Assembly (NCBI GenBank): GCA_009699245.1
Contig: WLOQ01000003.1
Location: forward strand, 124,001-188,000
DNA length: 64,000 nt
Source of the DNA: Actinomycetota bacterium
Lineage (GTDB): Bacteria; Actinomycetota; Thermoleophilia; Solirubrobacterales; Solirubrobacteraceae
Direction of reading: 5' to 3'
Made by a program: the position numbers and the translations under genes. This document shows, one piece after another, positions 19,506 through 28,421 of this stretch (within the stretch, counting starts at the first letter, position 1; each line of letters opens with the position of its first letter). The notes under the pieces are model-generated. The model searched no databases. It was not told where the DNA came from and saw only the letters and a program-made list of their open reading frames with translations.

Positions 19506-19985
19506 GTGCGGACGGTGAGTGCTGATCCGGAGCTGCGCCTCCAGCATGCGCTGGAGGTCGCTCACCGCTATCTGAGTCATCGCGATCGCACCGTGGCCGA
19601 GATGCGTCGGCAGCTCGAGTCACGGCGCGTCGAGCCCGAAACGATCGAGCAGTGCCTTGCGATGCTGCTCGACCAGAAGTACCTGGATGACGCGCGCTAC
19701 GCGCAGCTGTTCGCTGAGGATCGGCGGCGGCTCGACGGCTGGGGTACAGAGCGCATCGAGCGCCGACTCATCCACTACGGCGTCCCGCGGGCCGAGATCG
19801 CCGGCGCCCTGGAGGCGCTCGGCCCAGCCGACGAGCTCGCCGCGGCGCTGGAGGTGCTGCGCTCGCGCCTGCAGGCTCCGCCTGCCGACGACCGTGAGCG
19901 CGAACGCGCGCTCGGGTTGCTCGTGCGCCGCGGGTACGAGCTCGAGGTCGCCTACGACGCCGTGCGCGCCTTCGGGCGCGACTGA
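19506..19985 (+). CDS. recX: Regulatory protein RecX
   Basis: RecX binds RecA filaments and limits their activity. The 159-residue, highly charged all-helical protein carries the three-helix repeats of the family: an opening helix (LEVAHRYLSHRDRTVAEMRR), then CLAMLLDQKYLDDARYAQLFAEDR, and WGTERIERRLIHYGVPRAEI. The GTG start lies 11 bases after recA, so it is in the recA transcript. Its length is typical. The last helix (LVRRGYELEVAYDAVRAF) is intact. Confidence 0.92.
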   Translation: MRTVSADPELRLQHALEVAHRYLSHRDRTVAEMRRQLESRRVEPETIEQCLAMLLDQKYLDDARYAQLFAEDRRRLDGWGTERIERRLIHYGVPRAEIAGALEALGPADELAAALEVLRSRLQAPPADDRERERALGLLVRRGYELEVAYDAVRAFGRD

Positions 19986-19996
19986 GCGGCGCGGGC

Positions 19997-20002
19997 TACC
20001 CT
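19997..20002 (+). promoter_or_regulatory. -10-like box of miaB
   Basis: TACCCT ends nine bases before the miaB ATG. It is the same box, in the same position relative to a recX or ribF stop codon, as before rpsO. Confidence 0.4.
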
Positions 20003-20011
20003 TTCGCGCGC

Positions 20012-21337
20012 ATGGCGCGCTACCACCTCACCACCTTCGGGTGCCAGATGAACGAGCACGATTCCGAGCGCATGGCGGGCATGCTCGAGTCGCTCGGCTA
20101 CAGCGCCACCGAGGTGCAGGACGAGGCGGATCTCATCCTCTTCAACACGTGCTCGATCCGCGAGACGGCGGACAGCCGGTTCGTTGCGCATCTGGGCCAT
20201 GCGCGGCGCATCAAGCGTGAGCGCTCAGATGTGATCGTCGGTGTCGGCGGCTGCTGGGCGCAATCGGTGAAGGACGAGGTCTTCACCCAGTTCCCGTTCG
20301 TCGACGTGGCCTTCGGGCCCGGCCAGGTCCACCGGCTCGCGGAATTCCTCGCTTCGGACTCGCTCACTGCCCAGGGATACTTCGAGTTCGAAGGCTTCAC
20401 CGGCGACCTCCCGGCGAGCCGAAACCGCCCATTCCAGGCGTGGATGCAGATCAGTGTCGGATGCAACTGCCGGTGTTCCTACTGCATCGTGCCGAGCACC
20501 CGCGGGCGCGAAGTGAGCCGGCCGTTCGAGGCGCTCGTCGAGGAGGCCCGGGGCCTGGCCGCTGAGGGAGTGCGTGAGGTCACGCTGCTCGGCCAGAACG
20601 TCAACAGCTACGGGCGCGACCTGCGGCCCGAGCGCCGCGAGTTCAGCGAGCTCCTCGCCGCGATCGACGCCGTCGATGGCATCGATCGGATTCGGTACAC
20701 GAGCCCGCACCCGAAGGACATGCGCGAGGACGTCGTACGCGCCCACGCGGTCCTGCCGGCGCTCTGTGAACACATTCACCTGCCCCTGCAGTCGGGCTCG
20801 ACGCCGATCCTGCGAGCCATGCGCCGCACGTACGATCGTGAGCGGTATCTCGATCGCGTCCAGCTCATCCGCAGCGAGATCCCGGACTGTGCCCTGACAA
20901 CGGACATCATCGTCGGCTTTCCCGGTGAAACCGAGGCGGATTTTGAGCAGACGCTCTCCCTGGTCGAGGAGGTCGGTTTCGACGGTGCGTTCACGTTCAT
21001 CTTCTCCCCGCGCCGCGGCACCGAGGCGGGGGAGATCACCCAGGGCCTCGTACCGCATGAGGTCAAGGTCGCGCGGATGGAGCGCCTCGTGGCAGCCGTT
21101 CAGCGTGGTGCGCAGAAGCGCGCGCAGCGCTTTGTCGGGCGCACGGTCGAGGTGCTCGTCGAGGGAACCTCTCGCACCGACCCGGATCGTCTGCGCGGGC
21201 GTTCGCGCCACAACAAGGTCGTGAACTTCTCGGGCATCGCCGCGCCGGGAATGATCGTGCCGGTCGAGATCACCGGCGCCACGAGTCAGACGCTCATCGG
21301 CGAGATGTCGCTGCTGGCACTCGCCGCCTTCGGCTAG
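20012..21337 (+). CDS. miaB: tRNA-2-methylthio-N6-dimethylallyladenosine synthase
   Basis: MiaB is a radical-SAM enzyme that adds the methylthio group to i6A37 of tRNA. The 441-residue product has the N-terminal UPF0004 domain with cysteines in FGCQMNEHDSE, NTCSIRE and VGGCWAQ, the radical-SAM cluster CxxxCxxC in GCNCRCSYCIVPSTRGREVS, and a C-terminal TRAM domain (TVEVLVEGTSR). MiaA, which makes its substrate, is encoded 2 kb downstream with two minus-strand genes between. The stop overlaps the convergent SDR gene by four bases. Confidence 0.95.
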   Translation: MARYHLTTFGCQMNEHDSERMAGMLESLGYSATEVQDEADLILFNTCSIRETADSRFVAHLGHARRIKRERSDVIVGVGGCWAQSVKDEVFTQFPFVDVAFGPGQVHRLAEFLASDSLTAQGYFEFEGFTGDLPASRNRPFQAWMQISVGCNCRCSYCIVPSTRGREVSRPFEALVEEARGLAAEGVREVTLLGQNVNSYGRDLRPERREFSELLAAIDAVDGIDRIRYTSPHPKDMREDVVRAHAVLPALCEHIHLPLQSGSTPILRAMRRTYDRERYLDRVQLIRSEIPDCALTTDIIVGFPGETEADFEQTLSLVEEVGFDGAFTFIFSPRRGTEAGEITQGLVPHEVKVARMERLVAAVQRGAQKRAQRFVGRTVEVLVEGTSRTDPDRLRGRSRHNKVVNFSGIAAPGMIVPVEITGATSQTLIGEMSLLALAAFG

Positions 21338-22125
21338 CGCTTGTCGCGCTGACCGTCGGAGAGCTGCGAAGCGATCTTGTGGGCTCCCAGGCGGTCGCTC
21401 GCCCGTGCCGCAAGACCAGGTGCGAGCTCGCTGAACTTCACGCCTAGGCGGAGCGTCAGCGGTGCGACGTCGACCTCGCCGCGATCTCGAGCGACGGCGT
21501 CGAAGGTGGCAGCGGCCACCGCTTCGGGCGTGACCGTCCGCACGAACGGGGGAAGCTTCGCGCCGCTCTCGTGGAACATGCCCGCATCGCTCACGAAGCC
21601 TGGGAAGACGACGCTCACCCCGACGCCGGTGCCACGCAGATCTGCACGCAGCGCCTGACCGAACCCGCGGAGCCCGAACTTCGTCGCGCAGTACACCGAC
21701 GAGCCGGGAGATGTGGCCTTGCCGAGCAGTGACGACACGAACACGAGGTGGCCGGCGCCGCGCTCGACCATCTTCGGCGCGAGCAGGCGCGCGAGGAGCA
21801 TCGGGACCCGGAGGTTGACGTCGATCGCGCGGTCGAGATCTTCAGGCGCGAACGAGTCGAGCGCGCCCGAGCCGGGGAGCGCCGCGTTGGCGACCACGAT
21901 GTCGACGTCGCTGAAGCGCTCTGCCAGGTGCTCGACGTCGCCGCGATCGGCGAGGTCGGCCGTCAAGAGCTCCGCGCCGGTCTCCTGCGCCAGTGACGTG
22001 AGCACGTCGGTCCGCCGCGCCGTGATGTGCACCTGCGCCCCGCGGGCTGTGGCATCTCGCGTGAGCGCTTGACCGATGCCGCCGCTGGCACCGGTGATGA
22101 GGACCGTCCGACCGCTGAGCTCCAT
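21334..22125 (-). CDS. Short-chain dehydrogenase/reductase
   Basis: A 263-residue NAD(P)-dependent oxidoreductase of the classical SDR type: TGASGGIGQAL binds the cofactor, VANAALPGSG corresponds to the NAG motif, and SVYCATKFGL supplies the YxxxK catalytic pair with the upstream serine in VFVSSLLG. The basic residues ITARRTD after the second strand suggest NADP. The substrate cannot be read from sequence. Transcription is towards miaB. A TAGGCT box six bases before the ATG on its strand supports the start. Confidence 0.87.
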   Translation of the reverse strand: MELSGRTVLITGASGGIGQALTRDATARGAQVHITARRTDVLTSLAQETGAELLTADLADRGDVEHLAERFSDVDIVVANAALPGSGALDSFAPEDLDRAIDVNLRVPMLLARLLAPKMVERGAGHLVFVSSLLGKATSPGSSVYCATKFGLRGFGQALRADLRGTGVGVSVVFPGFVSDAGMFHESGAKLPPFVRTVTPEAVAAATFDAVARDRGEVDVAPLTLRLGVKFSELAPGLAARASDRLGAHKIASQLSDGQRDKR

Positions 22126-22131
22126 CGGGCA

Positions 22132-22137
22132 AGCCTA
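22132..22137 (-). promoter_or_regulatory. -10-like box of the SDR gene
   Basis: TAGGCT on the minus strand ends six bases before the ATG at 22125. It sits in the 14-base gap after the FIST gene, so the SDR has its own start even though it follows closely. Confidence 0.45.
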
Positions 22138-22139
22138 GA

Positions 22140-23288
22140 TCACGCAGCGAACACGGCGACCGTCGCCGTGAAGCCGTGCATGAGATTCACGGCCGCGACG
22201 GGTCCGATCTCGCCGGCCGCGAAGAATCCCGCGCTCGGCGCGCCGCCGAAGATCTCATCAACCGCGCCGGCGTCCTGGTCCGCGGACCCGAAGAACCGCG
22301 CGCCACGCCCGTTGCAGGTGAAGACGAGCGCGCCTGCGGGGTCGCCGTCGAGCGCCTCCCGGCGCAGCGCGAGACGCTCACGCAGGTCATGTGCGGCGGT
22401 GGCGGCATCCCGCGCATGGAGTCGCACGAGGGCGCCCTCTTCCACGGCAACCCCGACGGCGATGGTGCCAGCCTGCGGGTCGGCTCCCACCAGCCCCTGG
22501 ACGAGATACTCGGGAAGCGGTGCGGCCTCCTGCGCGACTCCGAGCAGCAGGCCGCTCGACACAAGCGAGCGATCAGAGCCGCTGAGGCCGTCGATGGCGG
22601 CGCGCAGGCGCTCGAGGGCCGGAACGCCGTCGAGGGTCCGAATGATCCGGCCGTCCGCTTCGGTCACTTCGAGGATGGGTCCGATCGGTGCGACCCCCTG
22701 CGACACGCACGGCAGCATCTCAACGCCGTTGAGGATCGCGCCGACGGCACCGCCAGTGAGCACATCAGCGCCACGGAACAGCACCGGCGTCCCGTCGCGC
22801 GTGAGCGCACTGGCTACGCCGCCGAGGACCGGGCGCCCCGGGGCGGCCTGCGCGAGCGCATCGAGCGCCAGTTCCGTCGGAAAGTGCTGTGGGGCCGGCA
22901 GCAGGAGCGCCGGTCCATGGCCTGCGCTGGGGGAGAGTCCGTCGAGGCCAGGCTGACCGTCGCGGTCGCCCAGCGTCAGGTGGAAGGTCTCGATCGCTGC
23001 GTCCGGGAACGAGCCGGCCCAGACGGTGACGGCAGAGCGATCCTCGAACTCGCGACCCTGGGCGAGGACGGCGCCGACACCACAGCCGATGAGGTCGCGT
23101 GGGGCGAGCGCCTCGTGAACACCCTCAAGCGTCGCCTCGGCCGCCTCCAGATGGAGACCGCTCGCGAAGATCACGACGAGGTCGGGGCGACACCCATCGA
23201 GCGCCTGACGCGCATCGGTGCCCGCCTCGATGGCCGCGACGCGGGCGTCCTCGACCGTCGACCAGCCGCTCCCGATGCGTACCTCCAT
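22140..23288 (-). CDS. FIST-domain protein
   Basis: A 382-residue protein with the FIST-N and FIST-C layout: IGSGWSTVEDARVAAIEA at the N-terminus, LIGCGVGAVLAQGREFED in the middle and ALVFTCNGRGARFFG then GFFAAGEIGPV near the end. FIST domains are predicted sensors for small ligands in signal transduction, often fused to output domains; none is present here, so the protein stands alone. The start at ATG 23288 is preferred over an upstream GTG in the same frame because MEVRIGSGWS matches the family start. It is divergent from miaA with only 22 bases between the two start codons. Confidence 0.82.
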   Translation of the reverse strand: MEVRIGSGWSTVEDARVAAIEAGTDARQALDGCRPDLVVIFASGLHLEAAEATLEGVHEALAPRDLIGCGVGAVLAQGREFEDRSAVTVWAGSFPDAAIETFHLTLGDRDGQPGLDGLSPSAGHGPALLLPAPQHFPTELALDALAQAAPGRPVLGGVASALTRDGTPVLFRGADVLTGGAVGAILNGVEMLPCVSQGVAPIGPILEVTEADGRIIRTLDGVPALERLRAAIDGLSGSDRSLVSSGLLLGVAQEAAPLPEYLVQGLVGADPQAGTIAVGVAVEEGALVRLHARDAATAAHDLRERLALRREALDGDPAGALVFTCNGRGARFFGSADQDAGAVDEIFGGAPSAGFFAAGEIGPVAAVNLMHGFTATVAVFAA

Positions 23289-23296
23289 CTTGGGGC

Positions 23297-23304
23297 ACCA
23301 TACT
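23297..23304. promoter_or_regulatory. Overlapping divergent -10 boxes (FIST gene / miaA)
   Basis: The eight bases ACCATACT contain CATACT on the plus strand, six bases before the miaA GTG, and TATGGT on the minus strand, eight bases before the FIST ATG. With only 22 bases between the start codons, the two -10 elements must overlap. Confidence 0.5.
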
Positions 23305-23310
23305 GCTGGC

Positions 23311-24264
23311 GTGTCCGCCGGTCCGCGCGCCATCGACCCCGAGTGCATCCTTCACGGCGGGCTGCTCGCCCTCTTCGGGCCGACGGGAGTGGGGAAGACT
23401 GCGGTCGCACTCGCGGTCGGGGAGGGGCTGCGGGCAGCCGGGCGGGAGCCGGTCATCGTCTCTGCCGACGCACTGCAGGTGTACGCGGGGCTCGAGATCC
23501 TCACTGGCGTTGCCACGCCCGCCGAGCAGGAGCGCGTCGAGCACCGGCTCGTCTCCTTCCTCCCGGTCAGCGCGACCTTCAGCGTCGCGCAGTACAGCGA
23601 TCTTGCGCACGCACAGATCGAAGACCTCCTCGCTGAGGGCCGCACGCCGATCGTGGTGGGTGGGACCGGGCTCTATCTGCGGGCCGCCCTCGCGGAGCTA
23701 CGGCTGCGCCCGCAGCCTCCTGCGGACATCCAGGCGCGCCTGCGCAGCGAGCTCGAGCGCGATGGCGCCCCGGCGATGCACGCCCGCCTTGCGCAGCGCG
23801 CGCCGTGGGCGGCGGCGTCCATCCATCCCGCCGATCGCAATCGGGTGCTGCGCGCGCTGGCGCTGCACGAGATGGGGGAGCTTGAGCCTCCCGACGGCCC
23901 GAGCGCGCTCTGGACCGCGCAGATGCGCCGCCCGACGCGCCTGATCGGTCTTGTGCGCGAGCGCAGCGACCTCTATGCGCGCATCGACGCGCGCGTCGAG
24001 GGGATGGTCGCGGCGGGCGCTGCAGCGGAGGTCCGTGCAGCGCAGGCCGCAGGAGCATCGGAGACGGCGCGCATGGCGCTCGGCTTCAATGAGCTCCTCA
24101 CCGGCGACATTGCCGGGATGCAGCGACGCACGCGCAACTACGCGAAGCGCCAGCTCACCTGGATGCGCAAGCTCGCGGGCGTCGAGGTCCTGAACATCGG
24201 TGCGCGCACGCCGCAGGAGGTGGCGCGCCGGATCCTGTCGACGTCCGCCGTACACACGCCCTAG
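23311..24264 (+). CDS. miaA: tRNA dimethylallyltransferase
   Basis: MiaA transfers dimethylallyl to A37 of tRNAs reading UNN codons. The 317-residue protein has the P-loop GPTGVGKT (residues 23-30), the catalytic aspartate segment VSADALQVYAGL, PIVVGGTGLYLRA and the late NYAKRQLTWMRKL helix typical of the family. I start at the GTG at 23311 because the segment upstream in the same frame overlaps the divergent FIST gene and resembles no MiaA. dapF follows 10 bases after the stop but has its own -10-like box. Confidence 0.95.
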   Translation: MSAGPRAIDPECILHGGLLALFGPTGVGKTAVALAVGEGLRAAGREPVIVSADALQVYAGLEILTGVATPAEQERVEHRLVSFLPVSATFSVAQYSDLAHAQIEDLLAEGRTPIVVGGTGLYLRAALAELRLRPQPPADIQARLRSELERDGAPAMHARLAQRAPWAAASIHPADRNRVLRALALHEMGELEPPDGPSALWTAQMRRPTRLIGLVRERSDLYARIDARVEGMVAAGAAAEVRAAQAAGASETARMALGFNELLTGDIAGMQRRTRNYAKRQLTWMRKLAGVEVLNIGARTPQEVARRILSTSAVHTP

Positions 24265-24267
24265 GGT
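24262..24267 (+). promoter_or_regulatory. -10-like box of dapF
   Basis: TAGGGT ends seven bases before the dapF ATG at 24275. Its TAG is the miaA stop codon. Confidence 0.4.
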
Positions 24268-24274
24268 TCCCGCC

Positions 24275-25123
24275 ATGCGCTTCGAAAAGTGGCAGGCCCT
24301 GGGCAACGACTACCTCGTCGTGGACGCTCGGGACCTCGAGTTCGACCTCACACCTGCAGCCGTCCGGCTCCTCTGTGACCGGCATCGCGGGATCGGGTCC
24401 GACGGCGTACTTGAGCTCCTGCCCCCCGACGCTGAGGGCTTCGTCGCGCGCCTGCGCATCCACAATCCCGACGGTTCTGAGGCGGAGCTCTCGGGCAACG
24501 GCGCGCGCCAGGCCGTCCTCTACCTCCATCGCAGCGGCTGGACGGACAGCGCGCAGTTCTCGATCCAGACGGCCGCCGGCGAGATCCGTCCGACGATCAG
24601 CTCGCCGACCGTTTGCAGCCTCGATATGGGACGTGCCCGCACGCAGTCCGACAATTACCCCTCCGGGGACGCTGACGGTCGCGGCACGGTGCGCGCGGGC
24701 GGACGGGACTGGGCCTTCCAGCACGTCGCGATCGGGAACCCCCAGTGCGCGATCCGGGTGCCGGATCTCACGGCGCTCGAGGCGCTTGATCTGCCGGCGA
24801 TCGGCCCCCAGATCGAGCACAGCGCGCTGTTCCCTGCGCGGACGAACATCAGCTGGTGGACGCCGGTCGGCGACGGCGCGATCCGGGCGCGGATCTTCGA
24901 GCGCGGTGTCGGCGAGACCCTCTCCAGCGGGACCGGGGCCTGCGGCGCCGCGATTGCCAGCGTCCTCCTCGGTGGCGATTCACCGGTCCGCGTCCACCTC
25001 GACGGTGGTGAGCTCGACGTCACCGTCGGCGACGACCTGCATGTGGACCTCGCCGGATGGGCGGTCCCCGTCCATCGTGGCGAGGTTTCCGCGGAGCTCC
25101 TGCGCGAGCTCGCAGCAGACTGA
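24275..25123 (+). CDS. dapF: Diaminopimelate epimerase homologue with Ser-Ser active site
   Basis: DapF normally interconverts LL- and meso-diaminopimelate using two cysteines (Cys73 and Cys217 in E. coli numbering). The 282-residue product aligns well: ALGNDYLVVD at the start, GIGSDGVLEL, NPDGSEAELSGNGAR and ERGVGETLSSGTGACG. In both active-site motifs the residue before GNG or GTG is serine (Ser73 and Ser218) rather than cysteine. Cys223 lies five residues after Ser218 but is not the family's catalytic position. The fold is convincing, and the dapE-dapC-dapD operon is next door, tail to tail. Whether it epimerises efficiently is open. Confidence 0.82.
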   Translation: MRFEKWQALGNDYLVVDARDLEFDLTPAAVRLLCDRHRGIGSDGVLELLPPDAEGFVARLRIHNPDGSEAELSGNGARQAVLYLHRSGWTDSAQFSIQTAAGEIRPTISSPTVCSLDMGRARTQSDNYPSGDADGRGTVRAGGRDWAFQHVAIGNPQCAIRVPDLTALEALDLPAIGPQIEHSALFPARTNISWWTPVGDGAIRARIFERGVGETLSSGTGACGAAIASVLLGGDSPVRVHLDGGELDVTVGDDLHVDLAGWAVPVHRGEVSAELLRELAAD

Positions 25124-26110
25124 TCAGTCGTTCACGTGGAGGGCGCTGTTGAGGCCGCCCCAAACCCCGGTGCGCGGCAGCGCTTCGACGATGCCGGTCA
25201 CGCTGTTGCGACGGAAGAGCATTCCCGGACTCCCGCTGAGCTCGAGCGCCTTGACGATCGAGCCGTCAGGGAGCGTCACCCGCGTACCAGCGGTGACGTA
25301 GAGACCCGCCTCGACGACGCAGCCGTCCCCGAGCGAGATCCCGATCCCCGCGTTCGCGCCGATCAGGCACTGCTCCCCGACGCGGATGACCTCACGTCCG
25401 CCGCCGGAGAGCGTCCCCATCACCGAGGCGCTGCCGCCGAGGTCAGAGCCCGCGCCGACGATGACGCCGGCGCTGATGCGGCCCTCGACCATGGAGGCAC
25501 CGAGCGTCCCGGCGTTGAAGTTCACGAAGCCCTCGTGCATGACGGTCGTTCCCTCAGCCAGGTGGGCGCCGAGGCGCACCCGGTCAGCGTCGGCGATGCG
25601 CACGCCGGAGGGGATGACGTAGTCCGTCATGCGTGGGAACTTGTCGACCGAGGACACCGTGAGGTGGACCCCCGCGGCGAGCGCGCGTACGCGCACGTCC
25701 TCGAAATTCTCCGGGTCGCAGGGGCCGATCGACGTCCAGACGACATTGCTCAGGACGCCGAAGATGCCGTCCATGCTGATGCTGCCGGGCCCCACGAGCC
25801 GATGGGAGAGGAGCTGGAGGCGCAGATAGGCGTCGTGGGCGTCGGTGGGCCCGGCCGACAGGTCCTCGATGACCGTCATCACGAGCTCGGTGCGCACACC
25901 GCGCACCGCGTCCGGGCGGGCGGCGCGCAGCAGGGGCGCGGCGGCGAGACGCCCGGCGTCGGCTCCGTCGAGCACGACCGTGCCCGCTCCGTGGCCCTCC
26001 GGAGCCGAGCCCAGGTTCGGGTCCGGGAACCGGGTGTCGAGCACACGGCCCGCGCCCGAGATGGTCGCGAGGCCGACGGCCCAGGCAGATCCCTGCATCA
26101 GATCACTCAC
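25124..26110 (-). CDS. dapD: Tetrahydrodipicolinate N-succinyltransferase (actinobacterial type)
   Basis: DapD succinylates tetrahydrodipicolinate with succinyl-CoA, the first step of the succinylase branch. The 328-residue protein has an N-terminal helical domain and a left-handed beta-helix of hexapeptide repeats ([19 protein letters not shown], then [20 protein letters not shown], then [12 protein letters not shown]). The region around PCDPENF and [14 protein letters not shown] is typical of the M. tuberculosis-like subgroup. The GTG at 26110 gives [10 protein letters not shown] and is preceded by TAGATT seven bases upstream. Longer frames upstream only repeat the antisense of dapC's end. 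It is last of dapE-dapC-dapD. Confidence 0.92.
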   Translation of the reverse strand: MSDLMQGSAWAVGLATISGAGRVLDTRFPDPNLGSAPEGHGAGTVVLDGADAGRLAAAPLLRAARPDAVRGVRTELVMTVIEDLSAGPTDAHDAYLRLQLLSHRLVGPGSISMDGIFGVLSNVVWTSIGPCDPENFEDVRVRALAAGVHLTVSSVDKFPRMTDYVIPSGVRIADADRVRLGAHLAEGTTVMHEGFVNFNAGTLGASMVEGRISAGVIVGAGSDLGGSASVMGTLSGGGREVIRVGEQCLIGANAGIGISLGDGCVVEAGLYVTAGTRVTLPDGSIVKALELSGSPGMLFRRNSVTGIVEALPRTGVWGGLNSALHVND

Positions 26111-26117
26111 GCTGGGC

Positions 26118-26123
26118 AATCTA
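26118..26123 (-). promoter_or_regulatory. -10-like box of dapD overlapping the dapC stop
   Basis: TAGATT on the minus strand ends seven bases before the dapD GTG, and its TAG is the dapC stop codon. dapD could therefore be transcribed separately as well as from the dapE operon. Confidence 0.35.
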
Positions 26124-27281
26124 GCCAGCGACGGTGTAGAGGGACTCGGCGGCGCGCCGACAGTCGTCGAGTGACGGGACGAGCGCCACGCGTACATGCC
26201 CTGCGCCGCTCGGCCCGAAGAACGTCCCGGGCGCGACGACGATGCCATGACGCAGGAGCCGCTCTGCGACGACTTCCGCATCCGTGCCATCCGTGATCCG
26301 GCACCACAGGAAGAACCCCCCTGGCCCGCCGACGGGCTCAAGGCCGGCGGCGCGCAGCGCCGGGACGACGATGTCGCGCTTGGCGCGATAGCGCTCGCGC
26401 ATCTCGACCACATGAGCTTCGTCGTTCCAGGCGGCGATCGACGCCCGCTGCACGAACGTCTGAGGCGTCACGCCGATCGATGGCCGGACCTGCTTCATCG
26501 CCGCGATGAGCATCGGGTCACCGGCGACAAACCCCGAGCGGTATCCCGGCATCGCTGAGCGCTTGGACAGCGAGTTGAACGCCAGCACGTGCGTTGGATC
26601 GTCGACTTCCAGGACGGAGCGGGGCGGCGACCCATCGAGCCAGATCTCGCTGTAGGCCTCATCCGAGGCGAGGAGCACACCTTCACGCCGGCAGCGCTCG
26701 GTGAGCGCCTCAAACCACCCGGCGGGTGCGACGGCGCCGGTCGGATTGTTCGGGACGTTCACCCAGAGGATGGCGAGCCTGCGCCACAGGGCGGCCGGGA
26801 TTGCCGCGAGGTCTGGGAGCCAATCCTGCGCGGGATCCAACGGGACCTCGAAGACCTCGGCGCCGGCGAAGCGCGCGCCCCGCGCGGGGACCGGGTAGCC
26901 CGGCGTCGTGACGGCGATCACGTCGCGGAAGCTGTCCTTGCCGACCAGCACCTGGGCGAGGTGAAAGATCGCCTCCTTGCTGCCGAGCGTCGGGAGGACC
27001 TCCAGATCGGAGCTCAGATGGACGCCGAACCGACGCCCGATCCATGCGGTGATCGACTCGCGCAGCTCCGGAAGGCCCGCGGCGAGCGGGTATGCCGAGA
27101 TCGGTTCATTCGCGATGGCGTCGGTGAGCGCCGCGCGGATGAGGGCGGGCGTTTCCTCACGCGGCTCGCCGACGCCGAAATCGATCAGGCGCTCCCCGCG
27201 TGCTTCGAGCTTGACGCGCGCGTCGGTGAGCCGAGCGAACGGGTACGTCCCCAGCTCGTCGAGGAGCGGGTTGAGCTCCAT
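26121..27281 (-). CDS. dapC: Succinyldiaminopimelate transaminase
   Basis: A 386-residue fold-type I PLP aminotransferase. The PLP lysine lies in [16 protein letters not shown], the aspartate that pairs with the pyridine nitrogen is in [12 protein letters not shown], and [10 protein letters not shown] is the usual cofactor-binding loop. The N-terminus ([16 protein letters not shown]) matches the DapC subgroup. Its ATG overlaps the dapE stop (ATGA), and it lies between dapE and dapD, which makes a role in aminating N-succinyl-2-amino-6-ketopimelate the simplest reading. Confidence 0.93.
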   Translation of the reverse strand: MELNPLLDELGTYPFARLTDARVKLEARGERLIDFGVGEPREETPALIRAALTDAIANEPISAYPLAAGLPELRESITAWIGRRFGVHLSSDLEVLPTLGSKEAIFHLAQVLVGKDSFRDVIAVTTPGYPVPARGARFAGAEVFEVPLDPAQDWLPDLAAIPAALWRRLAILWVNVPNNPTGAVAPAGWFEALTERCRREGVLLASDEAYSEIWLDGSPPRSVLEVDDPTHVLAFNSLSKRSAMPGYRSGFVAGDPMLIAAMKQVRPSIGVTPQTFVQRASIAAWNDEAHVVEMRERYRAKRDIVVPALRAAGLEPVGGPGGFFLWCRITDGTDAEVVAERLLRHGIVVAPGTFFGPSGAGHVRVALVPSLDDCRRAAESLYTVAG

Positions 27282-28363
27282 CAGCCAGCGTCCTCGGTGA
27301 ACGCCCTGAGGGTGCTGAACGCATGGACGAGGGCGCTGCGGGTCACCTGTTCCTTACGCGCATGCGCCTGCGCCGGCTCTCCGGGGCCGAAGTTCACGGC
27401 ATCGACGCCCGCTGCGCCGAACTCGGCGACGGGGGTCCAGGCCTGCTTGGCTGCGACGGTGAGCGCTCCGGTGCGCTGCAGGCGCTCGACGAGGGCGTTG
27501 CCGATGGGCACCGGCCCGGATGGCGCGTTGCTGAGCACCTCAAGCGTTCCGTGCGGGTCGCAGAGCGCGTGAAGCCGGGTCTCTGCCTCCTGCGGTGCCA
27601 TACCCGGGGGGTAGCGGTGGTTGAGCTGGGCGATCGCGAGGTCCGGGATCACGTTGCGCGCAACGCCGGACTCGACGCCCGTCGCGGTCACCACCTCGTG
27701 GTAGGTGAGCCCGGCTAGCTCGACGGGAATCGGAGCGTGGCCCGCCACGGCGCTGAGGCCCGCGGCAGCGCGGTCGATCGCGTTGTCGGCGAGCCACGGG
27801 CGCGCCGCGTGCCCGCTGCGGCCGTGGAAGGTCCACTGCGCGAAGATGTTCCCGAGACATCCGAGCTGAAGTTCGCCCCCGGTGGGCTCCATGACGATCG
27901 CGAGGTCGGCGTCGCACAGCCCCGGCTCCCGTGCGAGCAGCGGTGTCAGCGCGGACTCGCTGTGGGGGAGCTCTTCGCGGCCGAAGAAGACGAAGCCGAG
28001 GTCGATCGCGGCGTCGTCCTGCCTGTGGGCCTGCTCGATCGCGAGCTCGACCATGACCGCTACGGCGCCCTTCATGTCGGCGGCGCCGAGCCCGTGGATC
28101 GCGTCCGCGTCCTGCGCGCCCGGCACGTTGTCCTGAGCGGGCACGGTGTCCAGATGGCCCGCGAGCAGGACGAAGGGACGTTGACCGCGGCGCTCCACGC
28201 CCGCGATGACGCAGGTGTCGCCGGCATCGCGAACGTTGACCCCGGCTGTACGCAGCACCGCGAGCACGTGGGCGGCCAGACGCTCCTCGTCGCGGGAGAC
28301 CGACGGGATGTCGATGAGCTCGAGCGCGCGGGTGCCCAGCCGGGATGCGAGAGCGTCGGTCAC
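27281..28363 (-). CDS. dapE: Succinyl-diaminopimelate desuccinylase
   Basis: A 360-residue M20-family zinc hydrolase that releases LL-diaminopimelate. Zinc-binding and catalytic motifs are visible: VLLAGHLDTVPAQ (His, Asp), GLGAADMKGAVAV (Asp), FVFFGREELPHSESAL (Glu-Glu) and VMEPTGGELQLG (Glu). Start is the GTG at 28363, eight bases after a TAGCGT box; upstream in-frame sequence is antisense of hflX. The stop overlaps dapC. It is divergent from hflX. Confidence 0.93.
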   Translation of the reverse strand: MTDALASRLGTRALELIDIPSVSRDEERLAAHVLAVLRTAGVNVRDAGDTCVIAGVERRGQRPFVLLAGHLDTVPAQDNVPGAQDADAIHGLGAADMKGAVAVMVELAIEQAHRQDDAAIDLGFVFFGREELPHSESALTPLLAREPGLCDADLAIVMEPTGGELQLGCLGNIFAQWTFHGRSGHAARPWLADNAIDRAAAGLSAVAGHAPIPVELAGLTYHEVVTATGVESGVARNVIPDLAIAQLNHRYPPGMAPQEAETRLHALCDPHGTLEVLSNAPSGPVPIGNALVERLQRTGALTVAAKQAWTPVAEFGAAGVDAVNFGPGEPAQAHARKEQVTRSALVHAFSTLRAFTEDAG

Positions 28364-28371
28364 GGAGACAG

Positions 28372-28413
28372 ACGCTAGATCATCGGCCCGCCGGTACGCG
28401 GGCGGACTAGACT
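28372..28413. promoter_or_regulatory. Divergent dapE / hflX promoter region
   Basis: Minus-strand TAGCGT (28372-28377) ends eight bases before the dapE GTG. Plus-strand TAGACT (28408-28413) ends eight bases before the hflX GTG. The 30 bases between them must hold both upstream elements. Confidence 0.5.
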
Positions 28414-28421
28414 CGATCCGG

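Noticed and set aside
22027-22956. Plus-strand frame of 309 codons opposite the SDR and FIST genes
   Set aside because: Antisense of two recognisable genes with no domain of its own.
28206-28421. N-terminal extension of HflX
   Set aside because: The extra residues are antisense of dapE, and the GTG at 28422 has a promoter box at the right distance.
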